Positions 54,973 to 63,845 are shown, counted from the stretch's first letter. The stretch is 64,000 nt of DNA from Hyphomicrobiales bacterium (GCA_003963455.1 RXJA01000058.1:1-64000); one strand, 5' to 3'. Notes: generated from the sequence alone by a model not told the origin. A program made the numbers and translations.

Positions 54973-55647
54973 TCAAAGGAAGGTCGAGAACCATCTCGTC
55001 ACGTGCCACTCTGCGGTGGAATTCGATGGGAGAACGTTGAAGCGGAATGCCACGCTGTGGTGTTGAACCAAATCTTGCACAGTGTAACCGAGCTGGTTGG
55101 TAATAAGGGCCGACTTTCCAGAAAGCCCGCATTCCAATGCCATGCCAATCGACGCCCGTCCCAGGGGCAACGAGAGCTTGCCGGTGTAAAACTTCATTTC
55201 TGCATGAATGGTGACGGCCGTATGATCGGGATCGCCCCCTGTGGCGCGACACGCGCTGGCGATGCTTTCCGGCAGCACGACAAGATCAAACTCATGAAGC
55301 AGACGCCCAGACTTCGTCGGGGGCGAAATACCGACGGGCGCCTGCCCAGAAACTTTTACTCCGAGGTGCGCCTCCAGCGGCGCCCTGCCTGCCTTTGTCA
55401 TGCGCGCGAACGTGTAGTTGCGGGACGTGATCCGACCGGGACCAAGTCGAAATAGAGGCGCTGTGATCGCATTGCCCCAGCCATCGCGCAGCTCAAATTT
55501 CCAGCCTGCAACATCCGCTGCGCGCAGTAGCAGCGTCAACACGTAGGCCTCGTAGAGGTCGTGATCCTTCCCCTTGCTGGCGTATCCAAGATCGACTGAC
55601 AGGCCGAGCGCGGCCTCGACGTTGGTCAGCAGGCTAGACAGGGCCAT
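54973..55647 (-). CDS. Unknown protein with PD-(D/E)XK-nuclease-like residues
   Basis: A 224-residue protein that I do not recognise as a named family. It begins with a helical part containing DLYEAYVLTLLLRAA, followed by HEFDLVVLPESIA (D121) and, after a gap of about 25 residues, VTIHAEMKFYTGKL, where E150-x-K152 ends a strand. A helix-borne glutamate, a D and an E-x-K in this order and spacing are what the PD-(D/E)XK nuclease fold shows. It overlaps the preceding small gene by 14 bases and would be the third gene of the SIR2 cassette. The nuclease idea is inferred from motif only. Confidence 0.75.
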   Translation of the reverse strand: MALSSLLTNVEAALGLSVDLGYASKGKDHDLYEAYVLTLLLRAADVAGWKFELRDGWGNAITAPLFRLGPGRITSRNYTFARMTKAGRAPLEAHLGVKVSGQAPVGISPPTKSGRLLHEFDLVVLPESIASACRATGGDPDHTAVTIHAEMKFYTGKLSLPLGRASIGMALECGLSGKSALITNQLGYTVQDLVQHHSVAFRFNVLPSNSTAEWHVTRWFSTFL

Positions 55648-56038
55648 CGAGGCGGCTCCTCAGCGCGGTGAACACCTCCCGGTGGGCAGCGAGATCCGCA
55701 AGTACCTCGCGGCGCTGAGGACCAGAAAGTGGACGCGACCCGACATCCAAGCCTCCGCGATCCCTAGGAGTGAGCGCCTCTTCGCCATCAAGCCGTTCTG
55801 TGTCATCTGGTGTGAAGCGGATACCCTCACCGCCGAATATATCATCTGCCGCTAACTCAACGTCGGCGAGATCGACGGTAACGATCTCGGCCGCAGTGAT
55901 CAGCGCGAGCGCCCGCGTTCGCGGCGCGACCATAGGATTGAGCGAGTCCTCCGCTTCGACCGCAGCCCAGCCGAACCCCTTGCGGAACAGCAGTTCTCGC
56001 AGGTCGGCGATCAGTTGTTCGATTTCCTCGTCATCCAT
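55634..56038 (-). CDS. Small acidic protein of unknown family, middle gene of the SIR2 cassette
   Basis: A 134-residue acidic protein starting MDDEEIEQLIADLRELLFRK and ending DLAAHREVFTALRSRLDGPV. The ends look helical, and the middle (TVDLADVELAADDIFGGEGI) is charged. No domain recognised. It lies between the SIR2-like gene (130-base gap) and the nuclease-like gene (14-base overlap), so it is probably a partner or adaptor of these two. Confidence 0.7.
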   Translation of the reverse strand: MDDEEIEQLIADLRELLFRKGFGWAAVEAEDSLNPMVAPRTRALALITAAEIVTVDLADVELAADDIFGGEGIRFTPDDTERLDGEEALTPRDRGGLDVGSRPLSGPQRREVLADLAAHREVFTALRSRLDGPV

Positions 56039-56168
56039 CGATCCTCAATCGCCGATCCGGCGAACCGCGGTCAAGGGGATCTGACATGACGACTGGGCTC
56101 GTCGAAACCGACCCTTTAGTCGCTGTAAGCGAAATGGCGGTAATTGGCCGGAAATTCAGCCGCGAACG

Positions 56169-57068
56169 CTATCTGTGCAGCCAGCCCGAATTTCCGTAGA
56201 TCTCGGCATAACTTTCTGCTTCGATACAGCGGATGCCGACGGACTCGAGGAAGAAGTGCTTACCGGCCTGCCGGTCGTCACTTGGGTCGTCGACATAGAC
56301 GTACCAAGCATCGTGCGCACGGTCGGGAAAGGCGCGGAAATACTTGGCCCGCTCGATCAGCAGCCAGCGCAGGAACACCTCGTTCTCGGCCAGCCCTAGG
56401 CCGACGAACAGCAGCGGCTTGTTGAAGACCAGGTGCAGCCAGGTTCGGGCGCCCTGCCATTCGCGGCGGTTCTTGGCGCGGAACAGATTCTCTTCGCTTC
56501 GGCCGTGAATCCAGCCGCCGGCCCGGCGCACCGACCCCATGTAGTGACTCAGACCGAGGCGAATGCTGGTCTTATATTTCGCCATCCCGTTGACGTGCCA
56601 TATGCCGAAGTCGGCGCAAGGATCGTCGATCTCGTGCCGCGCGAAGTAGCAGCCCCACGGATAGAAGGCGGTGAACTTCGGGTCGCGCGGGAACTGGAAG
56701 TCGCAGCCGGCCGCTTGGCTCAGCACGTCGTCGAAATTGGTGGTAAGGACTGGCGCTCGATGGCTTAGCGCCCATTCCATGATCCGGCGGTGGTGCGGAA
56801 ACGGACGCCAGTCAGACATCGACTTGCAGAACTCAGCCTGCATCGCGTCGGTGCGGCCATGCGACTTGAGTTCGACGACGTCATAGAATTCGGTGAGCGC
56901 GGTCCCCGGAGGAACAGTCATGACACCAGGGATGCAGTCGCGCGCTATGCCAATCAGTAGCGCGTCCCAACTGTTGGCCGTCGCAGCGTTGGCGTAACGG
57001 TTGATGCCGTTGCCGATCACGAGCGCCAGGTCCGGCTCGCGCCGCCGCAGCAAGGTCCCCAGCTTCAT
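56169..57068 (-). CDS. SIR2-like domain protein, probable NAD-consuming effector
   Basis: A 299-residue protein of the SIR2_2-like group. The family marks are LVIGNGINRYAN (glycine loop GNGIN at 19-23), VLTTNFDD (109-114) with the NAD-contacting N-x-D, IWHVNG with H158 as the probable catalytic histidine, and FVGLGLAENEVF near 221-232. Proteins of this kind act as NADases in several anti-phage systems (Thoeris ThsA, DSR, SIR2-APAZ). Start ATG 57068 with GAGGAG six bases upstream. It is the first gene of a compact three-gene unit with partners not seen in the named systems. Confidence 0.85.
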   Translation of the reverse strand: MKLGTLLRRREPDLALVIGNGINRYANAATANSWDALLIGIARDCIPGVMTVPPGTALTEFYDVVELKSHGRTDAMQAEFCKSMSDWRPFPHHRRIMEWALSHRAPVLTTNFDDVLSQAAGCDFQFPRDPKFTAFYPWGCYFARHEIDDPCADFGIWHVNGMAKYKTSIRLGLSHYMGSVRRAGGWIHGRSEENLFRAKNRREWQGARTWLHLVFNKPLLFVGLGLAENEVFLRWLLIERAKYFRAFPDRAHDAWYVYVDDPSDDRQAGKHFFLESVGIRCIEAESYAEIYGNSGWLHR

Positions 57069-57705
57069 CCCCGTCTCCTCGGTCGATAAATCCTGCCGAA
57101 AGGGTACCGTGGCCAGCTAGCAAATCAATAATCCATGACCTCTATCGGCAGTCTAAATTTGATGTTCCCCAAGTTTATCCAAAATCTAAACGGAAAAGTA
57201 TTCAGATTTATCATGAATCGCTCCCATTGGCCGGGATGAGAGCGCATTGCCGATAGTACCATCGGAGTTTCCGTTCGGCGGCTTCTATCACGACCGGAAG
57301 TTCAAGGGGACGATGAAAACGTCCAAACTCGTCGGGAGCCCCCATCAGCGCGACAGGGCGGGTCGTGTCCGCTCTTGCGCTGGCCCCTCTTGGAAGCTGC
57401 CAGGCCGCGTTCCACCCCGTCACGGACTCGGCGGGCAAGGCTTCGCATTAGACTAAGAAGTCATCCGTACTGCGGCGGATGACTGCCAAAACGTCAGATT
57501 CGGTTTCTTCCGCTATGTTGCGGAAGGCAAGAGGGCAGACTGGTAGCGCGGAATTCGGTGTGGAGGCTGCACACGCCGATATGTCTTATATTGTCTTTTT
57601 TGATGCCTCGTTCGAGTCTTTCTAGAGCTGACAGAGGCCATGGGCGCTAAGCTGTGGACGTGAACAGAGATTCCCTGTGTATTACGATTAGGCGGAGACG
57701 GCACC
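57069..57705. other. AT-rich upstream region of the SIR2 cassette
   Basis: The part at 57120-57220 is much richer in A and T than its surroundings and holds the inverted pair AAATCT (57182-57187) and AGATTT (57204-57209), which could be an operator for the minus-strand cassette. No gene is supported between 57210 and 57705. Confidence 0.4.
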
Positions 57706-57938
57706 ATGGGTAAACAACACGCAGATCAGGGCGTTCTGTTTGGTGATTGGTTCCCCGACAGATATGCGGGGCCGATCATTTCCGATCCGGCAGTCGCCAT
57801 CGTTGAACTCGTCGCGAATCCTCGACCAAGTGAACCATCTCCAAAGCGACATCTATCTATCGCAACGCGTTGACCGGCGTTGCCGTCATCACATTTGATG
57901 AGCTGCTGAGAAATAGCCAGTCGTTCGCTTCTGGGTAA
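57706..57938 (+). pseudogene. Start of a GHKL-type ATPase gene joined to the end of another gene
   Basis: An ATG at 57706 with GGCGGAG upstream reads MGKQHADQGVLFGDWFPDRY, then ISDPAVAIVELVAN, the N-box of a GHKL (Hsp90/MutL/kinase-like) ATPase where ELVANxWDA is usual. Sense is lost after VAN, and the frame stops at 57871. In the next phase VNHLQSDIYLSQ and then LTGVAVITFDELLRN up to TAA at 57936 look like the end of a different gene, perhaps a nuclease with a C-terminal V-I-T-F-D-E-L-L. I read it as the leftover of an internal deletion in a defence-type locus. Confidence 0.4.
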
Positions 57939-57957
57939 ATGCAAAATTCGCCTGAAC

Positions 57958-58013
57958 GACCGATATGAGGCGCAAAGCTGCCGTCATCAGGCTAGTAGTC
58001 TGAAAAGGGGCCG
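57958..58013 (+). repeat. Intergenic repeat, copy 2 (right of SIR2 cassette)
   Basis: Fifty-six bases from GACCGATATGAGGCGCAAAG to CTGAAAAGGGGCCG, same orientation as the copy at 39807-39861, with one substitution and one inserted base. Confidence 0.85.
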
Positions 58014-58042
58014 ACAGCAGAACGGCGGCTTCTTGGTGTCAT

Positions 58043-58071
58043 GCGGGCCGGCGGTGCCGCGCCGGTCCCGC
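58043..58071. terminator. Strong GC hairpin after the sugar-transport operon
   Basis: GCGGGCCGGC (58043-58052) can pair with GCCGGTCCCGC (58061-58071) around a short loop, with one bulged or mismatched base. It lies 50 bases past the stop of the SGNH hydrolase gene. There is no T run on the minus strand, so intrinsic termination is uncertain. Confidence 0.35.
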
Positions 58072-58120
58072 AATCGACGCATCGGGCTGGAGGTGCCGAT
58101 ACGCGGCGAGACTTGAACCC

Positions 58121-58801
58121 TCAGGCAACCTTGCGATCGGGCTGGCGCGCGAAGATCTCCTGGACCTTGCCGGCTATCGCCCTGCCGAGGTCGCGGTTGT
58201 TCTGAGCTGTGAAGTGGATGCCGTCGCAGCCGTCGGTGGTGATGAAATCTCCCGCATTGAGGAAATCGACCTTCGCGAAATCCGCCATGGCGCGATATTC
58301 GGCCGCCAGCGCCGCCGTCTTCTCATGGCCGCCGGCGAACATGCCCTGGAAGAAGGGATGCGGCATGGGTGTCAGCGGCGGTGGCGCGACCACCAGCGCC
58401 TGCGGCGCCGGATAGGGTGTGCCGATGCCGCCGGCGCTGGTGAGGATCTGGCCCACGAGCTTGGCCATGCCGTTTGCGATCTCATAAGGCGTGCGGCGGA
58501 AGAACGACTTGGTGTCGTTGGTGCCGAGCATCACGATAACGAGGTCGAGCGGCAGGTGGCTGGCGATGGCCGAGGGCAGATAAGCGCTGCCGTTGAGACG
58601 CGGATCATTGGGATCGTCGAGGCTGGTGGTGCGAGCGCTCAAGCCTTCCTCGATCACATGATATTCTTCGCCAAGATCCAAGGCCATCACACCCGTCCAG
58701 CGGTCTTCATAGGCGTAGCGATGCGTCGGCGATCCCTCGATGACCGGAATCCAGCCCCAGGTCAGCGAATCCCCGAAACATAAAATCGATCTTTTGGTCA
58801 T
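58121..58801 (-). CDS. SGNH/GDSL-family hydrolase (arylesterase-like)
   Basis: A 226-residue SGNH hydrolase: block I CFGDSLTWGW with the nucleophile serine (residue 12), the glycine of block II, block III MLGTNDTKS with its asparagine, and block V DGIHFT with the catalytic aspartate and histidine. No signal peptide, so cytoplasmic. It ends a sugar ABC operon (56 bases downstream of the last permease) and may deacylate or deacetylate the imported compound; that is inferred. A paralogue starts at 63846. Confidence 0.92.
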   Translation of the reverse strand: MTKRSILCFGDSLTWGWIPVIEGSPTHRYAYEDRWTGVMALDLGEEYHVIEEGLSARTTSLDDPNDPRLNGSAYLPSAIASHLPLDLVIVMLGTNDTKSFFRRTPYEIANGMAKLVGQILTSAGGIGTPYPAPQALVVAPPPLTPMPHPFFQGMFAGGHEKTAALAAEYRAMADFAKVDFLNAGDFITTDGCDGIHFTAQNNRDLGRAIAGKVQEIFARQPDRKVA

Positions 58802-58856
58802 GTCTTCAATCCATTTCCCTATGCGATTGACTGTTGGCCGTTTTGAACCTGCGTGC

Positions 58857-59810
58857 TCAGCCCGACCTTTGCCTGATGCCGTAGAAGATCGCCGCGAGCA
58901 GTATGATGAGGCCCTGCGCGATCAGCTTCCCGGGCTCGTCGACGCCAAAGGTGGTCATCACGACGAACAGCAGCGCAAACGACAGGACGCCAAAGAAGGG
59001 CCCCCAGACACCGCCTTCGCCACGCCCGAACACGACTCCGCCAAGAATGGTCGCCGCGACGGCCAGGATCGGCAGGTCGAGACCGACCCTGACGCTGCCG
59101 ACGGCGATCGAGGCCGTCTGGACCAGGGCCGCAATGCCCGCGAACAGGCCGGCGAGGGTATGCGCGAGCACTACCGTGCGCGCGACCGGGACGCCGGAGA
59201 AATGCGCCGCCTGCACATTCTCGCCCACCGACGTCACGAAGCGACCGAAGATCGTGCGCGACAGGAACAGCGACAAGGCGGCCGAGAGCGCTACCCAGAA
59301 AATCACGGGCGTCGGCAACGGGCCGAGCTTGGTGTTGTAGATGTCGGCGAACATGCCGGGTACATCGCCGGGCGGCTTGCCGCTCGACAGATATTGCACG
59401 AACCCGACCAGGACGATGCCAACCGCGAGCGTGACGATGACGGCCGAGACCCGTCTCATCCCGACCATCAGCCCGTTGAAGCACCCGACGGTGAGACCGA
59501 TGGCCAGCGCCAGGACAATGAAGAACGCCATGGAAGCGCCTGGAAAGACGCCGGACGAAATGGTGTAGTTGATGAGCAGGATTACGCCGCCGCCCGACAG
59601 GTCGATGCTTCGCACCCGCATCACCAGAAGCTGGCCGAGCACCAATATGCCGAGCGGCGCGATCTGACGCACGAATATGCCCATGATGTTGAGGTTGAGC
59701 ATATTCGGCCGCGCGACCCACAGGACCAGAATGAGCACGGCAAAGACATAATAGGCCGGCGGGATGCGCAGCAGGCGGCGCATAACAGGACTGGCGAGCG
59801 CGACGGCCAC
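58857..59810 (-). CDS. Ribose-type ABC sugar permease (second)
   Basis: A 317-residue membrane protein of the RbsC/BPD_transp_2 family with about nine hydrophobic helices. Family marks are MRVRSIDLSGGGVILLINYT early and the EAA-like GVWGPFFGVLSFALLFVVM region late. The start abuts the stop of the other permease gene without a gap. The transporter's two permeases probably form a heterodimer. Confidence 0.92.
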   Translation of the reverse strand: MAVALASPVMRRLLRIPPAYYVFAVLILVLWVARPNMLNLNIMGIFVRQIAPLGILVLGQLLVMRVRSIDLSGGGVILLINYTISSGVFPGASMAFFIVLALAIGLTVGCFNGLMVGMRRVSAVIVTLAVGIVLVGFVQYLSSGKPPGDVPGMFADIYNTKLGPLPTPVIFWVALSAALSLFLSRTIFGRFVTSVGENVQAAHFSGVPVARTVVLAHTLAGLFAGIAALVQTASIAVGSVRVGLDLPILAVAATILGGVVFGRGEGGVWGPFFGVLSFALLFVVMTTFGVDEPGKLIAQGLIILLAAIFYGIRQRSG

Positions 59811-60773
59811 TTACAACCCCATCTTCTTGCGCGACTGCAGGGCGACCACCAGAAGCAGGATTGCCCCCTTGATGGTGGTCTGGATGAAGGGCGACACGTT
59901 TGTCAGGTTCATGCCGTTGGCGAGCAGCGCCATGACGAGCGCGCCGATAACCGTGCCGTGCAGGCTTCCGATGCCGCCGGAAAGCTGGGTGCCGCCGATG
60001 GCGACGGCCGTGATCGCGTCGAGCTCGAAGAGAAGCCCGACATTCGGGTCGCCCGAGACGATGCGGCCGGCAAGGAAGATGCCGGCAAGCGCGGCGAAAC
60101 AGGCGCAGATCACATAGGCAAGCACGATGTTGCGCCGGTCGGCGATGCCGAGATTATGCGCCGCGTCCTCCACGCCGGACGACACGCCGCCGCCGATCGC
60201 AAAAAGATGCAGCCCGAAGCGGGAACCGTAGAGGAGCTTCCAGGCGACCAGGAGGGTGAATATCCCCCAGAACACCGGCATGGGTACCCCAAGGAAAGAC
60301 CCGGCCACGACGCTGATGACGATATCCGGCACGGTGCCGCCGGAAACCGGCCGCAGCACTCGCGTGATCCCGAGCAGGATGTATTGTGTCGACAGCGTCG
60401 CGATGATCGGGTGCACATTGAAACGCGTGATGATGAAACCGTTGCACAAGCCGACCAGCGCGGCCAGCACGAACACCGCCGGAATCAGCACCCAGGCGGG
60501 TCCGCCAAGCGCGAGCACCGCCGTCGTGAAGCTGATCATTGATCCGACTGAAAGGTCGAGCCCGCCGAGCAGGATGACGAACATCTGGCCGACCGCCGTA
60601 ATGACGAGCGGCATCGCTTGCGGCACCAGATTGAGCAGGTTCTCCCCGTTGAGGAACTGCGTCGTCTCGAGGCTGAGCCAGAGCGCGATGGCCAACGCGA
60701 TCAGCAAGGGCAGCATCCACATGCCCTGCCGCGATCCTCTCGTGCCCGTCAGGCGTCTGCTGATGGCTGTCAT
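59811..60773 (-). CDS. Ribose-type ABC sugar permease (first)
   Basis: A 320-residue RbsC-family permease: MFVILLGGLDLSVGSMISFT is the usual family segment, followed by VLCNGFIITRFNVHPI-like helices and GGTQLSGGIGSLHGTVIGAL near residue 250. It overlaps the ATPase gene by four bases. Confidence 0.92.
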   Translation of the reverse strand: MTAISRRLTGTRGSRQGMWMLPLLIALAIALWLSLETTQFLNGENLLNLVPQAMPLVITAVGQMFVILLGGLDLSVGSMISFTTAVLALGGPAWVLIPAVFVLAALVGLCNGFIITRFNVHPIIATLSTQYILLGITRVLRPVSGGTVPDIVISVVAGSFLGVPMPVFWGIFTLLVAWKLLYGSRFGLHLFAIGGGVSSGVEDAAHNLGIADRRNIVLAYVICACFAALAGIFLAGRIVSGDPNVGLLFELDAITAVAIGGTQLSGGIGSLHGTVIGALVMALLANGMNLTNVSPFIQTTIKGAILLLVVALQSRKKMGL

Positions 60774-62299
60774 CGGCGCTCACCTCCCGCCCCGTTGGCG
60801 TCCCCTTTGGCGCTGAGCGCGGCGCCGAGGATGTTGTGCTCCGTGGCGTCGGCCGCCGGCATTTCCTTCACGATCGTGTCGTTGTGGACGACGCAGATGC
60901 GGTCGCAGAGCCCGATCAGTTCGATCATCTCGCGCGACAGCACCAGCACCGCGCCGCCCTTGCGGGCAAAGTCGCGCAGCAGCCGGTAGATCTCGGACTT
61001 TGCGCCGATGTCGACGCCTCGCGTCGGCTCTTCGACAAGCAGGATGTCGATATCGGCGGCAAGGTAGCGGCCGAGCAGCACCTTCTGCTGGTTGCCGCCG
61101 GACAGCGTGCCGACGGCGGCGCCCGGACCGCTGGCCTTCACCGCAAGGCTCGACATCGTGTCGGCGATCCGCTGCTGATAGCCGGCGGCCAGCGCCAGTT
61201 CCGACCGTTTCGAATGAAGCGCGGCGGCAATATTGTGCGCCACGGAGAGGCCGAGGAAGAGCCCGTCTTCCTTGCGATCTTCCGGCACGAAGCCGACGCC
61301 CATCGCCTGCAGCCGGCGCACTCCGGCGCCAGGCGGCACCGGCAAGGGCAACGACTTGCCCTTGATCGTCACGCGGCCGGCGAAAGGATGGTGCTGACCG
61401 ACCAGCGAGCGCAGGAAGCGCTGCTGGCCCTGCCCTTCCAGGCCGGCCAGCGCGACGATCTCGCCGCGGTTGAGCTCAAGCGAAAACGGTTTGGAGCGCT
61501 CGGTGATGCGGAAATCCTGGGCCGAAAGCATGGCGGGGCCTGGTGCATCGCCTCGCTGGGGAAAAAGGTCGGCCAGTTCGCGGCCGACCATCATCGCGAT
61601 CAGCGCGGCCGGCGTCATCTCGGCGAGCGGTCTGGTGCCGACGAGTTCGCCGTCCTTCAGGATCGTGACGGTGTCGCATATGGCGAAGATCTCGTCCATG
61701 CGGTGCGAAATATAGACCACCGCCTTGCCCTCATCCTTCAGCCTGCGGATGTGGCGGTTCAGCACTTCGACGTCGGCGGCATTGAGCGCGGCCGTCGGCT
61801 CGTCGAGGATGAACACGCTGGCGTCGGTCATGATGCCGTGCGCGATCTCGACGAATTGCCGCTCGGCGATGCTGAGCCTCGAGACCAGTGTGCCCGGATC
61901 AAGCGTGAGGCCGAGCTCGGCAAGCGCCTTGCCCGCCTCGCGCCGCATGCTTCGATGGTCCACCCCGCCGAAAGCATTGGTCGGCTCCCGGCCGAGGAAC
62001 ATGTTTTCTGCGATCGTCAGATTGGGCAGTAGCGACAGTTCCTGGAACACGGTCGAGATGCCGGCTTCCAGCGCGTCCTTCGGCTTGTGGAAGACGACCT
62101 GGCTTCCTTCGCGGAGGATGGCGCCGCTGTCCGGCTGGTGGACGCCGGCGAGGATCTTCATCAGCGTCGATTTGCCGGCGCCATTCTCGCCCATCAACGC
62201 ATGGACGGAGCCCGATTGAAGCGCGATCGAGACGCCCTTCAGCGCCGCCGTCCCGGCGAACGCCTTCCGGATATCCGACATTTCGACAAGGGTTTTCAC
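60770..62299 (-). CDS. Sugar ABC transporter ATPase (RbsA/MglA type, two domains)
   Basis: A 509-residue tandem ABC ATPase. The first domain has Walker A GENGAGKST and Walker B VFILDEPTAAL; the second has the degenerate nucleotide loop GLEGQGQQ, as is normal in this family, and a good signature LSGGNQQKVLLGRYLA. A GTG at 62299 starts the conserved KTLVEMSDIRKAF; an ATG at 62281 and a longer frame to 62440 are alternatives. Placed 79 bases after the binding-protein gene. Confidence 0.9.
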   Translation of the reverse strand: MKTLVEMSDIRKAFAGTAALKGVSIALQSGSVHALMGENGAGKSTLMKILAGVHQPDSGAILREGSQVVFHKPKDALEAGISTVFQELSLLPNLTIAENMFLGREPTNAFGGVDHRSMRREAGKALAELGLTLDPGTLVSRLSIAERQFVEIAHGIMTDASVFILDEPTAALNAADVEVLNRHIRRLKDEGKAVVYISHRMDEIFAICDTVTILKDGELVGTRPLAEMTPAALIAMMVGRELADLFPQRGDAPGPAMLSAQDFRITERSKPFSLELNRGEIVALAGLEGQGQQRFLRSLVGQHHPFAGRVTIKGKSLPLPVPPGAGVRRLQAMGVGFVPEDRKEDGLFLGLSVAHNIAAALHSKRSELALAAGYQQRIADTMSSLAVKASGPGAAVGTLSGGNQQKVLLGRYLAADIDILLVEEPTRGVDIGAKSEIYRLLRDFARKGGAVLVLSREMIELIGLCDRICVVHNDTIVKEMPAADATEHNILGAALSAKGDANGAGGERR

Positions 62300-62378
62300 G
62301 AAACAAGCACCGCTGCTTCCAGGAGGATTCCGTGGCGCAGGCGAACATCGCGTCGCCCGCGCCACCATGGCGCAACCT

Positions 62379-63452
62379 TTATTTCTTGGCGTAGAACTCC
62401 TTGAGCTTGTCTTCGGGCAGCTCCGACGGCCACCAGACATTGGCCGAGAGATCGTCGCGATAGTATTTCTTGACCTTCTCGATGTCCCAGCCAGGCGGGT
62501 TGTAGTCGTAGTGCTTCTTCAGCTCCTTGCCTTCCAGCAGGGCCACGGCGGCGCGGATGCCGGCCGCACCCTGGGCCGGGCTGTATTCCGCCGAGATCGA
62601 CTTGAAGCCGTCGGCGATCCACTGGCCGAAGAAGCCGTTATTGCCCTCGCCCGTAATCGGCGGGATCTTGGCGCCGAACTGCTTGAAGACGTCGACACAG
62701 GCGCGCGTCATGTCGGCGCCGGAAGACCAGATGCCGTCGACCTCGGGATTGTTGAGGTAGAGCGTCTCGCAGAGCTTCTTGGCCTTGTCGTACTGCCAGT
62801 CGCCATGCTCCTCGGCGATGATCTTGACGTCGGTTCCCTTCAGCGCCTGCAGCAGGCCGTTGTAACGGTTGGTGTCTTCCGGATGGCCGGCAAGCCCGCG
62901 CAGCACCCAGATATTGCCCTTGCCGCCAAGCTCCTTGACCAGGAAGCCACCCATCACCTTGCCGAAATGCTCGGCGCCGCCCTGGATTTCGGTGGTGAAG
63001 GCGTCGCTCTCGATGCGGCCGGTGTGTACGATCACCGGGATGCCCGCCGCCACGGCCTTGGCGATGCTGGCGTCCGCCGAGGTCGACGTGACCGGCTGGA
63101 CGATGATGGCGTCGACCTTCTGGGCGATCAGGTCCTCGATATCGGCGACCTGCTTCTTCTGGTCGAAGCCGGCGTCGAGCAGGATGAATTTGCTGATGCG
63201 CTTGTCCTTGGCGGCCGCCGCCTCGGCCTCATGCGCGACCTGAACCGTCCAGGTGTTCGCGTTGACGCCGAAATGGCTCATGCCGATGACCCAGGGCGGA
63301 TCCTTCTTGAATTTCCCCGCTTCGACCGTCGGATTGTCGCCGCCACGGGCGGTAACCCCGTCAAGCAGCGATACGTCGTCGGCGAACGAGGGAGCGCTCC
63401 ACATGGTGGTCGCGATCACTACCGCTGCAATTGATTGGATAATCCGTTTCAC
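62379..63452 (-). CDS. Periplasmic sugar-binding protein (ribose/galactose type)
   Basis: A 357-residue exported type I binding protein. GTG start at 63452 with AAGGAGG nine bases before it, signal peptide KRIIQSIAAVVIATTMWS ending near SFA/DDV, and motifs WVIGMSHFGVNANTWTVQVA, IEDLIAQKVDAIIVQPVTST and GEGNNGFFGQWIADG. The sugar is unknown. First gene of the operon with the ATPase, two permeases and the SGNH hydrolase. Confidence 0.92.
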   Translation of the reverse strand: MKRIIQSIAAVVIATTMWSAPSFADDVSLLDGVTARGGDNPTVEAGKFKKDPPWVIGMSHFGVNANTWTVQVAHEAEAAAAKDKRISKFILLDAGFDQKKQVADIEDLIAQKVDAIIVQPVTSTSADASIAKAVAAGIPVIVHTGRIESDAFTTEIQGGAEHFGKVMGGFLVKELGGKGNIWVLRGLAGHPEDTNRYNGLLQALKGTDVKIIAEEHGDWQYDKAKKLCETLYLNNPEVDGIWSSGADMTRACVDVFKQFGAKIPPITGEGNNGFFGQWIADGFKSISAEYSPAQGAAGIRAAVALLEGKELKKHYDYNPPGWDIEKVKKYYRDDLSANVWWPSELPEDKLKEFYAKK

Positions 63453-63845
63453 TGAGCCATCCTCCTTCTCAAGCTCCACGAACCCTGGTGACCAGGGTCA
63501 CGACTTCCCCATCGGCGTCCGGCCATGGCCAAACGCCGCATCTGCCGGGCGAACCCGGCACTACTCCAGTTCATTGCTCAACCCGCGCGCATGGCCGCTG
63601 GAGACAAAGCTCCAGCGTTGCCGCCATGGGTCATGGCAGCTGGTCGGCGCAAAAGGTTCGGGTCATTCCTCCCAGGCTCAGTTCAAGCATCGATCCTGCG
63701 GGCTGTCAATAATTATTCAGAGTGATGGATTATCTTTGCGGCTTGCGCTACCTTTCCACCGAATGGCAGGGTCACTGGATGCGGACGGCCGACTCTCGTC
63801 CGATAACTTCCGCAAATCAGAACCTTGGCTGGATCGGGGAGGAGC
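63453..63845. promoter_or_regulatory. Divergent promoter region of the sugar operon
   Basis: The gap of about 390 bases separates the minus-strand transport operon from a plus-strand SGNH hydrolase gene. An AT-rich part lies at 63707-63735. No operator is recognised. Confidence 0.4.

Noticed and set aside
57211..57438. 75-codon minus-strand frame
   Set aside because: No ribosome site, no recognisable motif, and it lies upstream of the SIR2 promoter region.
58740..60542. 600-codon plus-strand frame
   Set aside because: Antisense to two intact ABC permease genes and a hydrolase gene, with a highly charged composition typical of antisense frames in high-GC DNA.
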